Shown: positions 1 to 11,884, numbered from the stretch's first letter. The stretch: 64,000 nucleotides of DNA from Molossus alvarezi (GCA_037176705.1 CM073897.1:40984488-41048487), one strand, 5' to 3'. Notes: generated by a model from the letters alone, not told the origin. Made by a program: numbers and translations.

Positions 1-175
1 GAGAGAGAGAAACATCGATGTGAAAGGGACACATCGACTAGTTGCCACCCACACGACCCCAACCGGGGCCGGGGACAAACTGCAACCGAGGCACGTGCCC
101 TTAGCGGGAGCTGAACCCGGGACTCTCTGGTCCAGGGCCGACGCTCTAACCGCTGAACCAAAATGACCAGGGCCA
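1..175 (-). mobile_element. VES-type bat SINE, minus strand, cut by window edge
   Basis: Read on the minus strand, this has the tRNA-like head, then the body ending in 'cgatgtttctctc' at the window start. Box-B-like 'gttcagctcccgctaaggg' is visible. The 3' tail lies outside the window. It belongs to the same subfamily as the copies at 3802 and 27632. Confidence 0.9.
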
Positions 176-955
176 GAATGTTCCCTTTTTAAAAATATTC
201 ATATAAATTGGCTGTATCTGTTGTGTTTGGAACAAGAAGCCCAGAAAGACTGTATTGATAGAGCTTGGTGAGTGTCCATTGATCTGGGTTCATGGCACAT
301 TCATGACTTCCACACACCTAAAAAGTATAGGCCCAGAGAGGTGTCCTTAATTACAATTACAGGGAAATCTCTAGTTGAAAGTATTTACTGTTAGTGGTGT
401 AAGGTCAATCATCTCATTACTTATGAATCTATTTATGTTCCTTTTAACAACCAAGTAGATATTTAGATCAATGTGCTCTTAGCTGCAGTTTTCTATTCCT
501 GATAAAGATATTGAACTAACATTGGAGTGTTGAATTATGTTTAAATGGGAAATGTTATACCATTTATGTGATCACTGAATAATGATATTTCTGATCTGTG
601 GCTATTATAGACAGTAAAAAGACGAGATGGAATTGCAAACTACCACAGGACACAGGAGGATTTGATTAGAGAAAAGTTTGGAATAACTCCAGGGTTTCTC
701 TCTGAAGCTGGAGCTGTTACTGTCATGACTCCTTTGAATTGTGTTCAGCTGATGGGTTTACAGACGATGTACATTCATTGTGTGTCCATCTCTCACGCTC
801 CACTGTGAACCACACCTCAGGGGGCAGGAACGGAACTCGAATCATCTTAGTATACCCAATGTCCAGCACTGTGCCTGGTATAACACAGGCACTCGATGAT
901 TGTTGGTTTGTGGATTTTTATTAGAACCCATGGCACAGTGGACCCTGAGTTTCAG
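176..955. other. unassigned non-coding stretch
   Basis: AT-rich sequence with no convincing ORF, splice pattern or repeat that I can name. The 61-codon frame at 739-924 has no recognisable domain and is treated as chance. Confidence 0.5.
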
Positions 956-959
956 CACC

Positions 960-1640
960 CATTCATCCAGCTGGCCAGGTCAAAAATCATGAATTATTCT
1001 TGACCTCTCTTTCTTCCACATCCCACAACAAATCCATCCGTAAGTTGTGTTAGTACTACCTTCAAAACATAATCCCAAAGCCATCGCTTCTCTTCACTTT
1101 CACCGCTTTCTCCCTCACCCAAGATACCACCATTTTTTACCTGAACTACTCTAAGTAATTACTCATCCACTCTTACTCATTCACCACCTTCCTCTCATCA
1201 TGCCGTCTCCCAGGGACCTGAGTGAATCAGTTTCTCCTGTGCTCAGAATCCCCCAGGAGCTTCCTATCTCACTTACTTAAAAAGCTGAAGTCCTTACAAA
1301 GTACAACAGGGCCTTAAACGTCAATACGTCTCTCTGTTGTTGGCTCTGTTACAGCCCTACTGGCCTCCTCGTTTGTCATTCTTCAAAATACAAGCAAGCT
1401 CCCATCTCAGCATGTTTGCCCTTTCTGCTCCCTCTGCCTTGAAGAGTTATCCATCCAGGTTCTCTTGGCTCAAACTCCTTCTTCATTCAGATCTCTGCTT
1501 TACACCACTCTGTCTAAAATGCAGTAGCCTCATCACTCTTTGTTCTCTTCTCTTGCTTTATTGTTAATTGATAACAGTGATCATGCCTGGAATCATATAT
1601 CTACCTGTTTACTGTCTGTTCTCTTTACTAAAATGTAAAG
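960..1640 (+). repeat. L2 LINE 3' region, sense
   Basis: The sequence follows the L2 3' end in order: 'ggcctcct' followed by '...tttgccctttctgctccctctgcctt', the segment recalling 'ctcagatctctgctttacacc', 'ctgtttactgtctgttctc' and 'aaaatgtaaag'. It is strongly diverged, as expected for a mammal-wide element. The 76-codon frame at 1337-1567 lies inside it and is not a gene. Confidence 0.75.
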
Positions 1641-1659
1641 TAGGGGTAGGGGCATTTTT

Positions 1660-2500
1660 GTACTGCTCGAGAAGAGTGGCTGGAACTTAGGAGCTGCTTA
1701 GTCACATGCTGGATGGAGGAGTGGACAGAAAGGAGGCCAGGTAGATGAGCCCTAGGGAGTATAGGGAAGAGTGGACCACAGCAGGCAACAGGCAGAGGGG
1801 AGATTATGCTCACCTGTAAATCATGCTAGAAGTTTGGATTTTATTCTAAAGGTCAATAGAAAAGCCCTTGAAGTGTTTTATGTAGAAAAGTGATATGATA
1901 TAAATTATGGTTTTGAAATATTCACTACTTTGTAATAAAATAAAATAAATCAGCTGCTTTGTACATAGTAGATGGAAGGAGGGCAAGAACAGAAATAAGG
2001 AAACAAGTTAGGAAAGTCCTAAAGTAACACAGGTAAGAGATGGAGATGAAATGAGCCAGAGTAGTAGCCGTAGAAATAAAGAGAAGTAGATGGCCTTGGG
2101 CTCATTCAGAGATGGTAGGACCTGACCTTAGACTGACGATGGGGGTAGGAGAGGGAGAGGAAGGAAAGAGAGTGATTAAGGGTTACTCCTTGGTTTTTGG
2201 TTTGATCAACCTATGGCAATATTGTTTATAAGGAAAGACTAGAGAAGAGTCATTTTGCATGAGCAAGTCAAAGCTCTGTTTTGAACACTTCTTTTTGACA
2301 TTCTAGGTTTGAAGTGACTACCAGATACTGAAATGAAGATGGCCCAGAGTCCTTGGGATATAAGCCTGGACACGAAAGAGATCTGGGATACACTTATATA
2401 TTTGAGATCCACAAAACTATAAGTGGCATTTAATGTAAGGAGAGAAGTAAACAGAGAAAGCCTGGTCCACATTCTTACTAAATATAGAATGGAATAAGTA
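1660..2500 (-). repeat. L2 LINE, antisense
   Basis: Contains the well-known antisense L2 series: 'ggattttattctaaaggtca', 'aaagtgatatgatata', 'gtaacacaggtaagagatgg', 'ttactccttggtttttgg' and a later 'gtttgaagtgactacc'. It starts where the sense L2 ends, so two L2 fragments lie back to back. It is highly diverged and its edges are approximate. Confidence 0.6.
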
Positions 2501-2509
2501 CCCTGGCAG

Positions 2510-3039
2510 CCATTCACTTATTCCCTAAGCAGGTGACATAAACAGATGTGGAGAACAGCCTGGCAGGAAATTCAAACTCCAAAGAGAAACTGGTAATAAA
2601 CAACAGAGAATCACATCTCTACATTAGCGAGTGAAGCCATCAGAGCTGTTTGAGGAGGGGAAGAGCATGAAAAGGGGGGTGGATAGTTTAGAAAATTATA
2701 GGTCAATTATAGATCCAAAAGCGGAGTGGTCTCAGTGAGTCCTAAGAATCGTCAGAGAGGTGATATTTGAGAATGTGACCTTAGAATGTAGGAAGCTGTT
2801 GATAGTGTGATGCCATGAACATCTGTGTTATGAAGTTGCCTCTGGACTTGGCAGTTTGTTCTCAGTCTCTGTTACTGCTATCACTCAGCTGCAGATCAAT
2901 TGCAACTCTTTATAATTTGATGTGTATGAAGTTCTGTGCCTCCAAGATTCCCTCTGTACCTGATAGTAATTATTCATAACTAAAAAAAAAAAAAAAAAGC
3001 CCTTCTGGTCTCTTGCTCTCTTTGTTTGCCTAGTATCAC

Positions 3040-3090
<51 letters not shown>

Positions 3091-3310
3091 AATCTGAATA
3101 CCTGATGTCCTGTTAGCATCTCTGCCAACTTTTTCTGACTGAGTTTCTGTGCTTTCCCAAGACAGTCAGCAAGGTACACTTTTATGGGAAGAGAAACTTC
3201 TTGATGAGCTCCTAGGCGAAAAATGCCCCCATCCCGTAGCACCATCTTAGGTCCTGTGCAATTCGATTTACTTCTCTCTATGCATGAATATCCCCAGAAT
3301 AATTCTATTT
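2510..3310. other. unassigned stretch with poly-A and (TC)n tracts
   Basis: No gene is seen. It holds an A-run at about 2982-2998 and the dinucleotide repeat listed separately. The minus-strand frame at 3036-3245 reads through the (TC)n tract and its Arg-Glu repeats are an artefact of it. Confidence 0.5.
3042..3087. repeat. (TC)n microsatellite
   Basis: About 22 uninterrupted TC units. Directly visible. Confidence 0.97.
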
Positions 3311-3395
3311 AATCACTTGAGTCTATATTAGTACTTGGCACAGCAAACAAGTCAGTAGGTGCTAAATAAATACTTGTTGAGTCATTAATGGATTT
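3310..3395 (+). repeat. L2/MIR-type 3' tail
   Basis: 'gtacttggcacagcaaac', then 'gtaggtgctaaataaatact', matches the common 3' tail of L2 and MIR elements. It is too short to choose between them. Confidence 0.5.
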
Positions 3396-3801
3396 ATACT
3401 TTTAACACATGTACCTCCCAACCTCCACATTGCATGTTACCCCAAAGAGAGCCAAAGCTGCTGATATTTGAGGTAATCTAAGCAAAGACCTAATTTTACA
3501 GTATTCATTCTCTAACAATTGAGAACGTCTTGAGCAAACATACTGGGAATATTTGCTATTGTTCCAAACTTTTTTGTATTATCTAAAAGATATAATTATT
3601 TATAATGTATGCCCTGTTTATATATCAATAGTATTTATTCCTATAAAATAGTGCATGCTTTGCATATAGGGTCCAAACCTACTATTGCTTCATTTTAAGT
3701 AGAGTCTTTGTAAGAATCTTTGTTCCTCTGAGGATTATCATTGTTCAGTCACTCCCTCCAGCAGAAAATCCAGGGTGCTGATAGGCAGCATGAAAAGTGG
3801 G

Positions 3802-4045
3802 CCCTGGACGGTTTGGCTCAGCGGTTGGAGCATCAGCCTGCGGTCCAGGGAGACTCGGGTTCGGTTCCCGCTAAGGGCACGTACCTTGGTTGCAGTTTGT
3901 CCCTGGCCCTGGTTGGGTCGTGCGGGTGGCGGCTGCTCGATGTGTCCCTTTCACGTCAATGTTTCTCTCTCTCTCTCCCTCCCACTCTATCTGAACAAAA
4001 AATGGAGAAATGTCCTCTCTTGAGGATAAAAAAAAAGAAAAGAAA
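3802..4045 (+). mobile_element. VES-type bat SINE, full length
   Basis: The head 'ccctggacggtttggctcag' is followed by a box-B-like 'ggttcggttcccgctaaggg', a pyrimidine-rich body, the tail hairpin 'cctctcttgagg' and an A-rich end. Target-site duplication 'gaaaagtggg' lies at 3792-3801 and 4046-4055. The 138- and 82-codon frames across it are by-products of the SINE. Confidence 0.95.
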
Positions 4046-4059
4046 GAAAAGTGGGCTGG

Positions 4060-4760
4060 CTCAGAGAGCTGGGCTTCTAGGCACCAAGGCTAAGGCACCC
4101 CTGCTGCACCTACAAGAGTGCCTCCACAAATACCAGTTGCTCAAGAAATATCCCTGAATGAATGAATGGAGGCACAGTCTCTTACAGGAGCTATAGCTCC
4201 CACTGGCAGCAGGAGAGACAGCAGGAGAGAATGGAGAACTGAGAATCCAGTGATACTTGCTTGTGAGTGTGCGCATATATATGGGTGGTGGACGGGTGTT
4301 ATAAAATCAAAGATCATATCAGATCAAACCAGAAGATTATACCAGAAACTGGAATATAGAATAAGAAGGCAAAAAGCTAAGAGACTGAAAGAATAAAAGG
4401 AAGGGAATAAGGCAATTCTCTTTGAATAGTTTCCACAGAATTGTTTTCCTTCATTAGCTCTTGATGGTCTCTGAGAGTTAATAATTGTATTTAATGCTTC
4501 AGAAGCAAAGAAATAATCATATTTAGCAATGGGACTTGTGAACATTAAAAACATACTTTGAAGTGGACATAAAAGTACTTGCATCAAGTCTAAATAAGTG
4601 AGCCCATGTAGAGTTTAATCAATGGGTTAGCTATCTCAGGGTATTGGGGAGGAATGTTTTTGTATGATAAAAAGAGATGTGCTGTGTGGAAGTTTGAATG
4701 CTTTTGTAAGACCAATGATAGGCAGACCCTCCAGTAATTTAACTGTGTTCACTCAACAGC
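4060..4760. other. unassigned non-coding stretch
   Basis: Low-complexity AT-rich sequence. The small ORFs on both strands (for example 4166-4396 and 4324-4587) show no domain or codon pattern that would support a gene. Confidence 0.5.
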
Positions 4761-4761
4761 A

Positions 4762-4870
4762 ACATTTACTGGGTACCCATTGTGGGGATTCACTACTATT
4801 GGAACAAGGGATAAAGTATGGATCAATCAAAGGTCCTGTTCTCATGAAGTTTTCATTCCAGGGATTTGAT
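4762..4870 (-). repeat. L2 3' end, antisense
   Basis: 'caacatttactgggtaccca', 'ggaacaagggataaagta' and 'tgttctcatgaagttttcat' match the antisense L2 3' end in order (consensus: tissue-independent mammal-wide LINE). Confidence 0.65.
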
Positions 4871-5585
4871 TTTTTTTTTTTTATTGGAAATACAAAGTAT
4901 CCAGGCTACCTGGTTAGCATGTGAAGAAAAAAGAAGCATATAATTATAATTTGCACAGAGAAACATTGAAAATTTGACAATATTTTCTCTTTAATATGGA
5001 CCATGACATCTATAAATTTATTTCTGTATGACATGCAAGTGCTAGAGATTTAAATTTTAGAAATGCTCTAAGTCCTAGGAGACCAGAAAAAAGGGCTAGA
5101 TATTTTTTGCAAAGTGAAAATTCAGAATTCTTTCTTCAATTATATCTTACTTTCCTTATAAAGTTTGAGGACTGTACCTTATTTAAAACTGACAGAAACA
5201 AAAACACATGCACAATGAGTATGAGAACTTTCAAAATATGTGTTAATAACACTTATTTCAGTCAAGTAGATAACCTAGTTCAACCCTACCCTAGAGAAAG
5301 ACAAAGAGAGGAAGAGGTCCCCTGAAGACATGATTAGCTGTCAATCATTTTTCTGTTAGTGGCTGAAGGTCAAAGAGAAGTGGAACAGTTCCGATCCTGC
5401 TGATTAAATCAAGACCACACAGGTTTGAAGGGCAAGGATAGAAGATTAGGTTAAATTGTAGAAATTCAAGCAGATGAAATAGCAATTAAATTGATTAGTC
5501 TATGTTCTGCCAGGAAAGGGGAACATTTTTAGAATACTACTTTTGTCACCAGTGTGTTCTTAACAATCCAGTTTTGTAAATCCCA
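4870..5585. other. unassigned AT-rich stretch
   Basis: A short T-run at 4869-4881 and no recognised repeat or gene. Frames of 60-86 codons have no features. Confidence 0.45.
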
Positions 5586-5587
5586 TT

Positions 5588-5800
5588 CGATTCATTCATT
5601 CAACAGATATTTACTGAGTGCCCACGATGTGGCAGAAACTGTTCTAGGGCCTGGAAATAGAGCCATGAACAGTCAGCCAATCTGTGTCTTCATAAAGCTT
5701 GCCATGTAGGCCTGGGAATGGACAATAAACAAATACCTACAAATAAACTGTTAGTAGTGATAAGTGTTGGAGAAAAATAAGTTAAGCTCAGAAGTCCCAG
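5588..5800 (-). repeat. L2 3' end, antisense
   Basis: 'cattcattcaacagatattt', 'actgagtgcccacgatgtgg', 'ctgttctagggcctggaaa' and 'ggacaataaacaaatacct' follow the antisense L2 3' end. This is one of the clearest L2 copies in the window. Confidence 0.85.
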
Positions 5801-6219
5801 AACATTATTTATATCACATGCCTTTGATCAAATACGTTAAGACCAGAAATCATTCGGCTGAAGGAAAAATGAGATTAGACTCCACCTTTTAAAAAGAAGA
5901 GTAGCAAGAATTTACAGTCATCTTTAATCTACCACAGAAGTCTTTAGAGATTGTGAGCAGAAGAGTGATTGGATCTGAGTAGAATTTTAAGAGCTTACTC
6001 TTACTACTATATATAATCAATGCGGGAGGGGGAGGACACAACGGTAGAAGCAGGAAGATCAATTGTCTACATTTATTCCTAATTTACTTCTGGTTTGGGG
6101 GCCTCTTGTCTCTCAGAGCAGTATGGGGGGAAATTAGTAAGTGTGATACACTTGACTCAGGACTGCATATTGGGTTTTTTGTTTTTGTTTTTCCATATGA
6201 GCTACATTGTGTGATACAA

Positions 6220-6300
6220 TTTTATCTGCTGCTCACCAGTATTTTATGAGCACTTATTATATGCCGGGTACTGGGGATCCTGTGATAAGCAGCTATAACT
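6220..6300 (-). repeat. L2 3' end fragment, antisense
   Basis: 'tatgagcacttattatatgc', then 'gggtactggggatcc', fits antisense L2. It is short and diverged. Confidence 0.55.
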
Positions 6301-6724
6301 CCTTTCTTTAAGGAACATTTCCACACATGTGCCTTAAACAAGAAAAGAAAAATGTAACTTGCACATTTCAACATACTTTCTAAATCACATAGTGTTAGTT
6401 CAATTTTGGGTTTCTCATTATTCATTATAAAACATCAACTTGTTCATTTAACTCATTTTCAAAATATAAAAAATCCACTCTTTTCCATAGTACAGAATAT
6501 CTACTTTCCAGATCTTTATCATAGATGGTAATTTTAAAATTACTCTTATACAGAAATTTATGAAAGTTCAAATTAGCAAACTGATGATTTGTCTAATGTA
6601 TGTGGCATCTGCTTACTCTCAGAGGGATTCTATAGGGAATTGAATGACTAGAGGCTGCATTTTAGTTCGACCATATCAGCCTAGGCCTTACCCTGAATTT
6701 AACTGCACATCCATAGCTTAATAA

Positions 6725-6850
6725 AACTGAATTTTTAAGATCCAGCTAAACCTCACACATTCTCCAAGAAGCCTTTCTTGATTCTCCTCAATGGAACTTC
6801 CACAGCAGATTGCTTTTACCTCTGCTTACTATAGTTAGACATGTATTTAG
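6725..6850 (+). repeat. L2 3' region fragment, sense
   Basis: 'aagatccagctaaacctcac', 'ccaagaagcctttcttgatt' and 'tctgcttactat' resemble the sense L2 segment in which the phrase equivalent to 'ggaagccttccctgac' sits. Confidence 0.6.
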
Positions 6851-6904
6851 TTATTCATTTTTATGTAATCAATGACAATCATTGATAAAGTAAAGAAGTT
6901 GTAG

Positions 6905-7115
6905 AACTATAATTTTTAAGCATTTACTATGTGTCAGGCATTAGGAAAGATAAGGTCTCTACATTTTCCCTTAATGTTAACAGAAATTCTTCAGAGATGG
7001 TTAAAATTACATACATTTGTAGATCAAGAAACTGAGGTTCAGAGAATTTACATGGTTTTACCTAGAGTTACACAGTTCATAGCTTATTACAGGATCCAGG
7101 CTTCAACCTTAGTTC
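6905..7115 (-). repeat. MIR SINE, antisense
   Basis: 'catttactatgtgtcaggca', 'gatcaagaaactgaggttca', 'agttacacagttcatagct' and 'caggatccaggcttcaacc' follow the antisense MIR in order, ending in the antisense box-B region. Confidence 0.8.
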
Positions 7116-7129
7116 ATTTTGGCCCTTGT

Positions 7130-7555
7130 AGTACCTTGATAGTGTCCCCTAAAACATCATGTCCACTTAGGACCTTACAATGGGACCTTATTCAGGAATA
7201 GGGTTTTGCAGATGTCATTGTGATGCGGATCGAGATACGGTGGCCTCAAAATCCGATGAGCATTTCATTATGAGTCGGGAAACAAGCACAGAAAGACACA
7301 GAGGGAAAGAGGTCATGTAAATATAGAGGCAGAGATTGGAGCGAGGCTGGCAAAAGCCAAAGAGCACCAGGAGCCACACAAAGCTGGAGGAGACAAGGAA
7401 GTATGTCCCTTCTAGATCCTTAGAGGTATTGTGGCCCTGCTGACAATTTAATTTTGGACTTTTGGCCTCCAGAACCGTGACAGAACACATTTCTATTGTC
7501 TTAAGCCATTCAATTTGTGGTTCTTAGTTATGGTAGCCCTAGAAACCTAATGCAG
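7130..7555 (+). mobile_element. MLT1-type MaLR LTR (ERVL-like), sense
   Basis: The 5' part 'gtgtcccctaaaacatcatg' leads to 'gggaccttattcaggaatag' and ends in 'ggcctccagaaccgtgacag', 'tgtcttaagccattcaattt' and 'ccctagaaacctaatgcag', the order seen in MaLR LTRs. It looks like a solo LTR, since no internal retroviral coding sequence is adjacent. The minus-strand frame at 7215-7490 is inside it. Confidence 0.85.
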
Positions 7556-7559
7556 ACCT

Positions 7560-8955
7560 GCAACTGTTATCTTTTCCATAAACCCTTTCCAATTTCAGGG
7601 CTCTACTTTGATTTGCCCTAGGAGTTTAGGGTCATCTTTTGCCTTTCACTTTGGAATTTCAACAATGCCACTTCACCTCACCAAATGCTCCTGAAGGGGG
7701 ACAAACATCATAGAGGGAAATATTTCAGGATGCTTTGGGGCACAATTTGCAGAATTCACACTAGAGTATTTACAAGGGGAATCTATTGGCTCCCATCACC
7801 AAATGGAGGAAGAGCAGGGATGTAGGGAGGCCTCTAATATGACAAGACCTAATACTGGGAAGCCCACTGGGTTTCTCTCTCCATCTCCCATTCCTCATTT
7901 CCTTCATGTGTTTCCTTCATCTCTTGGTCACCAGAGAGGCAGACAACACCTGGGACTCACAACCAGCAAGTTAGACCACCATGAAGAAAGAGACTTTTTT
8001 CTTATTTCCAACTTGAAAATTCCCAGGGAAGGTTTGTGATTGGCCCACCCTAGACCACATGCAAATTTCTGAGATTCACTGCTGCCTCTGGGACCACGCA
8101 CTTACAGCCAGCAGGAGCATTTTCCCCAGAAGCGAGGTGCTGTCATCCGAGGAAAGGAGGGAAACAGAGGCAGAGACAAAGATGTCAATGTAGATCATTT
8201 CTACACAAATGGTCTCTTGGATAAGACTTCCACTCGCAAAAGGTATAAAAAGAGCGAAGCCAATATAAGACGTACTGGCTGTATGTTTCCAAGCCACTTA
8301 ATATGAATGTCAATAAAGATGTTAGAATGTAATACAAGCCTTTTTATTCAAAGGGGCCAGTGGCTGGTGAGAATTCATTCAGATGAATAGATGTAGAAAT
8401 GCAACCAATAGAACTTTCATCATCCAGATTATATCACGAGGATTTACATGGGAGGGAAGAGCGGTTCCAATAAATAACAGTGCTCTGATCTTTCCTCAAG
8501 TACTGCAGATTGCAGTATCTTCAGAGCTCACTTCCTGTCTGATTGCAAAGAAAGCACTGCGCACGACAAAAGAGAGGATGAGGGGAGGAGAGTGAACTGC
8601 TTTCCAGTGATGCAGGTGTGGACTCCTCTCCAGGACTTGGCAGGGATGGGAGACAATCATGGGGCCAAGTAATCTGCCTTCCCTGGAGGGCCATTCAAGT
8701 CTTCCTTTTGTCAAATGGAGGACCAATCCCAAAACACTTACTTCTTGGGTGGGTTTGGTCATCTTTTAAGAAGTTGGCTTGTGTCCAGAATCTAAGAAAG
8801 TTTGGAAGGGTCCTTCCTCTAACAATACAGATGTCCCCAGATTGAAAAGATGCAGCCACGGATGACAACCTCTCGGTGCAGGAGTGACGTCAGCCCAGCT
8901 CACAGGAAGAGCCAGCTTAGACATCAGCTCCCCCGTGAAGCAATCCTTGTGATTG
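7560..8955. other. unassigned stretch, several short chance frames
   Basis: No repeat or exon is recognised. A TATA-like 'ggtataaaaag' occurs near 8241 without an identifiable transcript. Frames of 70-90 codons on both strands show no domain. It could hold diverged repeats or conserved non-coding elements; comparison with other mammals would tell. Confidence 0.45.
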
Positions 8956-8964
8956 TGCAGTACT

Positions 8965-9130
8965 TTGCAATGTCCCTATTAGAACACATCTCATGACATA
9001 ACTAATGTCTGCCTATTTCTGTTTCTCCCCATTAGGATGGGTGTCTTCAGGTTAGGGTCTTTCCTTCTTTGTGTTCACATCCCAAGACTAGCATCAGGAT
9101 CTGGATACAGGAATAGCTCAAGGCATCCAC
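8965..9130 (+). repeat. L2 3' end, sense
   Basis: 'aatgtctgcctatttctgtt', 'ccattaggatgggtgtcttc' and 'aggttagggtctttccttc', then 'gttcacatcccaagactagc', match the sense L2 3' end. Confidence 0.7.
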
Positions 9131-9309
9131 GGCAGTAAGAAGCTGAAAGAGGCAAGGAATTGGGGGGAGATGAAGGGAGAAAGTCAGGGTAAGTTTTCTA
9201 TTACTCACTAGAAAAGGTAAAAATGAACATAGGGGAGATTTATAGGCTGGAACAAATAGATATCTTGTTCCAGACACAAATAGGCTGTTTATATACTTTG
9301 CCTCTTTTT

Positions 9310-9475
9310 ATCATCCCCAAAGTTCCTTATCTCCTGAATTCTTTCACTAATAAACAGGGTGTTAATATATAACCCTCTGGGCTAGGTACTATTATCTTCA
9401 CTCTGTGGGTGAGGAAACAGTCTCAGAGAAATTAAGAGAATTACCCAAGGTCACATAATAAATTTTATTTTTTTC
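9310..9475 (-). repeat. MIR SINE, antisense
   Basis: 'gggctaggtactattatctt', 'gtgaggaaacagtctcagag' and 'aattacccaaggtcacataa' match antisense MIR. Confidence 0.75.
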
Positions 9476-9479
9476 TCTG

Positions 9480-10555
9480 TCTCAGTTCACTAGGGATTTG
9501 AGACAACTTATAAGATTAAATAAAATAAAAAGAAATATTGACCAGTACTTGGACCAGAGAGGCGGCCTCTAAGTTAGCAGCAGGCCTGGATTTCACATCC
9601 AACACTGCTCTTTATGGGCACCACACGGAGAGCGGTATAAATAATGAGGTCCCATGTTGGGTAAGGCATCATTACAGAGCAGAAGCATAAAAAGAGGCCG
9701 TCAGGTGATCCAAAATTAACCATGTATTTTCTTTGTATTATCAACCCCTACTAGGGCATTTGAATGATTTTCAATAATTTAGGGCTTAGATTTGATTCCT
9801 ATATGGATGGATTATCACAATGAGGAGTGTTAAAGCATCAGTCTAATGGAAGAAACCCCACTCTGAGCACCATGCCAACTCTCTGATGTCATAATCAACC
9901 ATCCATGAAGACTGCATGATTACCACTGTAGCTGGGTGAATAGGCCAGAGGCTAGTGTCTCCTGACTTTTACTGGGTGGTCCAAGGGCTCCTGCTTTCAG
10001 TCCTTTGGATAAGGGCTTTCATTTGTAGGAATACGAGCTTTGGAGGGAATCAATTAAGAATTTAAGTATATCTGTCTATATAATATCTGGGTATACATGC
10101 ACATGTATATATATATATTCATGTGTTCATAGACACATGTGTAAGGTTCATACTAACTCCACGCCCTTCTTTAACCACCTGATCTGGTCACATTATGTGT
10201 CTTGGCATCACTGAGGGCTCATCTACATGTAAGACTAAAACACCCATAACTTAATCTTGTTGTCGCCTCCCCTCCTTCCAGGGCTGGCCCCAACAGTCCC
10301 ACTACATACATTCCTACTCTGGTTGTTATTGACTCTGTATCTGATTCTAAATTAACTCCCTAGCTTAATGTCAGAAAACTACAAAATTTTTCTGAAAAGC
10401 TGGTTTCTATATAGCAAGTTTTGCTCTTGACATTTCATTGAGACCAATAGTGGACGGTTGCCTCATACATAACAATTTTATCCATGTATGTCTAAACACA
10501 TTTCCACAACCCTCTCATTGCATGGAATGGGGTGATTATTTTGGTGAGGATGCTA
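9480..10555. other. unassigned AT-rich stretch
   Basis: No gene or named repeat. An alternating TA/CA segment (about 10096-10140, 'catgcacatgtatatatat') is locally palindromic. No frame of note. Confidence 0.45.
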
Positions 10556-10559
10556 ACAC

Positions 10560-10790
10560 TAGTGATCATAACAACTAAAAATATAAACGTTATTAAGCTT
10601 CTACTCTGTGCCAAGCACTGTACTAGGTGCTTTTAATATTTTATGTCATTTAGTCCTCCAGAAAGCTTGCAAAGTGGTAATTATTATTCTCATTTTAATG
10701 ATGAAAGTGGAGGTGCTGCAAGGTTAAGTTACTTGCTGATACTGACTTGTCCTTAAAGGTGAAGGCACAGTGGGGTTTAAGTTCATGAGG
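10560..10790 (-). repeat. MIR SINE, antisense, near full length
   Basis: 'ctctgtgccaagcactgtac', 'gtcatttagtcctccagaaa', 'ttattattctcattttaatg' and 'caaggttaagttacttgctg' follow antisense MIR over about 200 bp. Confidence 0.85.
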
Positions 10791-10934
10791 TCTCATAGTA
10801 GCTGTCAAATTCCTTCCACGTTCCCACAATGGTCACTTAGGTTCTGTTCATTTCGTGGGCACTTCTTGCTCAGATACAAAGTTAGAGCAAAGTTTCTACA
10901 CTTCCCGTTGCTCATAGAAGTCTGGTCAATAGAA

Positions 10935-11520
10935 CAAAATGATGAGCTTCTCTGTGGTCAAGACCATGTCTTAGGCACTGACCACATATGCGATGGTAGG
11001 AGATATGATGGTAAACAAAATGTCAGTATCTCTATCATCATAAGACTCGTCATTTTAGAAGGAGAAATACATTAGTGAGTAAATGCAAAGAATTCAACTG
11101 GAAAAAGGAGGAAGTACTGTAACTCTGTGACAGAGATTCTGACTAGATGGCAAGACCAGGAACTAAAGGGACCAGGGAGAATACGTCTTCTCAGACATAA
11201 GGAATGACCAGTGAAGTGAGAACTTGGCAATTGTAAGAATGAAAGCAAGGCCACCGCGGCTGTGGTTCGACAAAGAAGTTCAAGAATGTCTCGAGACAGG
11301 AAAGGAAACGGGCGAGGACCAGCTCGTGCAGGCCTTAGCATTCCAAGAGCATTGAGGGAGGCTTCGCAGAATTTTAAACAAGGGAGAGACATGATCTGAC
11401 CTGGTTTTAAGTGACCGTTGTGTGGAGGACAGATGGGGCGTGGGGTGGCAGGGAGACAAGTTCTGAGGGTGTGACCATTGTCAAGGTGAAATGATAGAAG
11501 TGTCAGCTAATGTGGTAGGA
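10935..11520 (-). repeat. L2 LINE, antisense
   Basis: The series runs from 'gtcttaggcactgaccacat' and 'atgatggtaaacaaaatgtc' through 'agaattttaaacaagggaga' to 'gacatgatctgacctggttt' and 'agggagacaagttctg', the order of antisense L2. The minus-strand 106-codon frame at 11072-11392 lies in this L2 but shows no retained reverse-transcriptase motif. Confidence 0.7.
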
Positions 11521-11559
11521 ACAAGGGTGGGCAGAATCAGTCCTGTTTGCCTCTGCATT

Positions 11560-11625
11560 ACCAGCATGCAGTATTGGTAGCATGCTCAGTAAATGTTTGA
11601 TAAATGGATGAATAAATTAACAATG
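11560..11625 (+). repeat. L2/MIR-type 3' tail
   Basis: 'gctcagtaaatgtttgataa', then 'atggatgaataaatt', is the usual sense L2/MIR tail. Confidence 0.5.
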
Positions 11626-11689
11626 CATTTTAAGGTCTCAGTACGTCTGTCAGCTCTCATTTCACCACCTATCTTTGTAATTAGGTTGG

Positions 11690-11880
11690 GTGACCATATG
11701 AAACCAGCTATCATTATTAATATTTACGTGTTAAGTCTTTATGTTCTGTGAGGGACTTGCCCTGTGTGCTAAGCATGGTATGTATAGCACTTGGCTTAAT
11801 CATTTAATAACCCTATGTTTTAAGGCATTGTATTCCCATTTTACAGATGAGGAAGCCATAGCTAAGGAAAGATTAAGAAC
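11690..11880 (-). repeat. MIR SINE, antisense
   Basis: 'tgtgctaagcatggtatgta', 'aatcatttaataaccctatg' and 'cccattttacagatgaggaa' identify antisense MIR. Confidence 0.85.
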
Positions 11881-11884
11881 AAAA

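Noticed and set aside
3036..3245. Arg-Glu repeat protein on the minus strand
   Set aside because: It is a translation of the (TC)n microsatellite.
3625..3660. Possible bat Helitron start ('attcctataaaatag')
   Set aside because: Only a few bases agree with a Helitron 5' end, and no CTRR hairpin end is seen nearby.
3800..3880. tRNA gene from A-box/B-box-like sequence
   Set aside because: The tRNA-like part is the SINE head: it is followed by the SINE body and tail and flanked by a target-site duplication.
3741..4157. 138-codon plus-strand ORF
   Set aside because: It runs through the SINE at 3802-4045. The same peptide fragments (LAQRLEHQPAVQ...) recur in frames over the other SINE copies.
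8238..8300. TATA promoter at 'ggtataaaaag'
   Set aside because: No exon-like donor or transcript support follows. A single TATA-like motif in AT-rich DNA is expected by chance.
10090..10145. Transposon terminal inverted repeats around a TA core
   Set aside because: Short alternating TA/CA sequence explains the apparent symmetry, and there is no target-site duplication.
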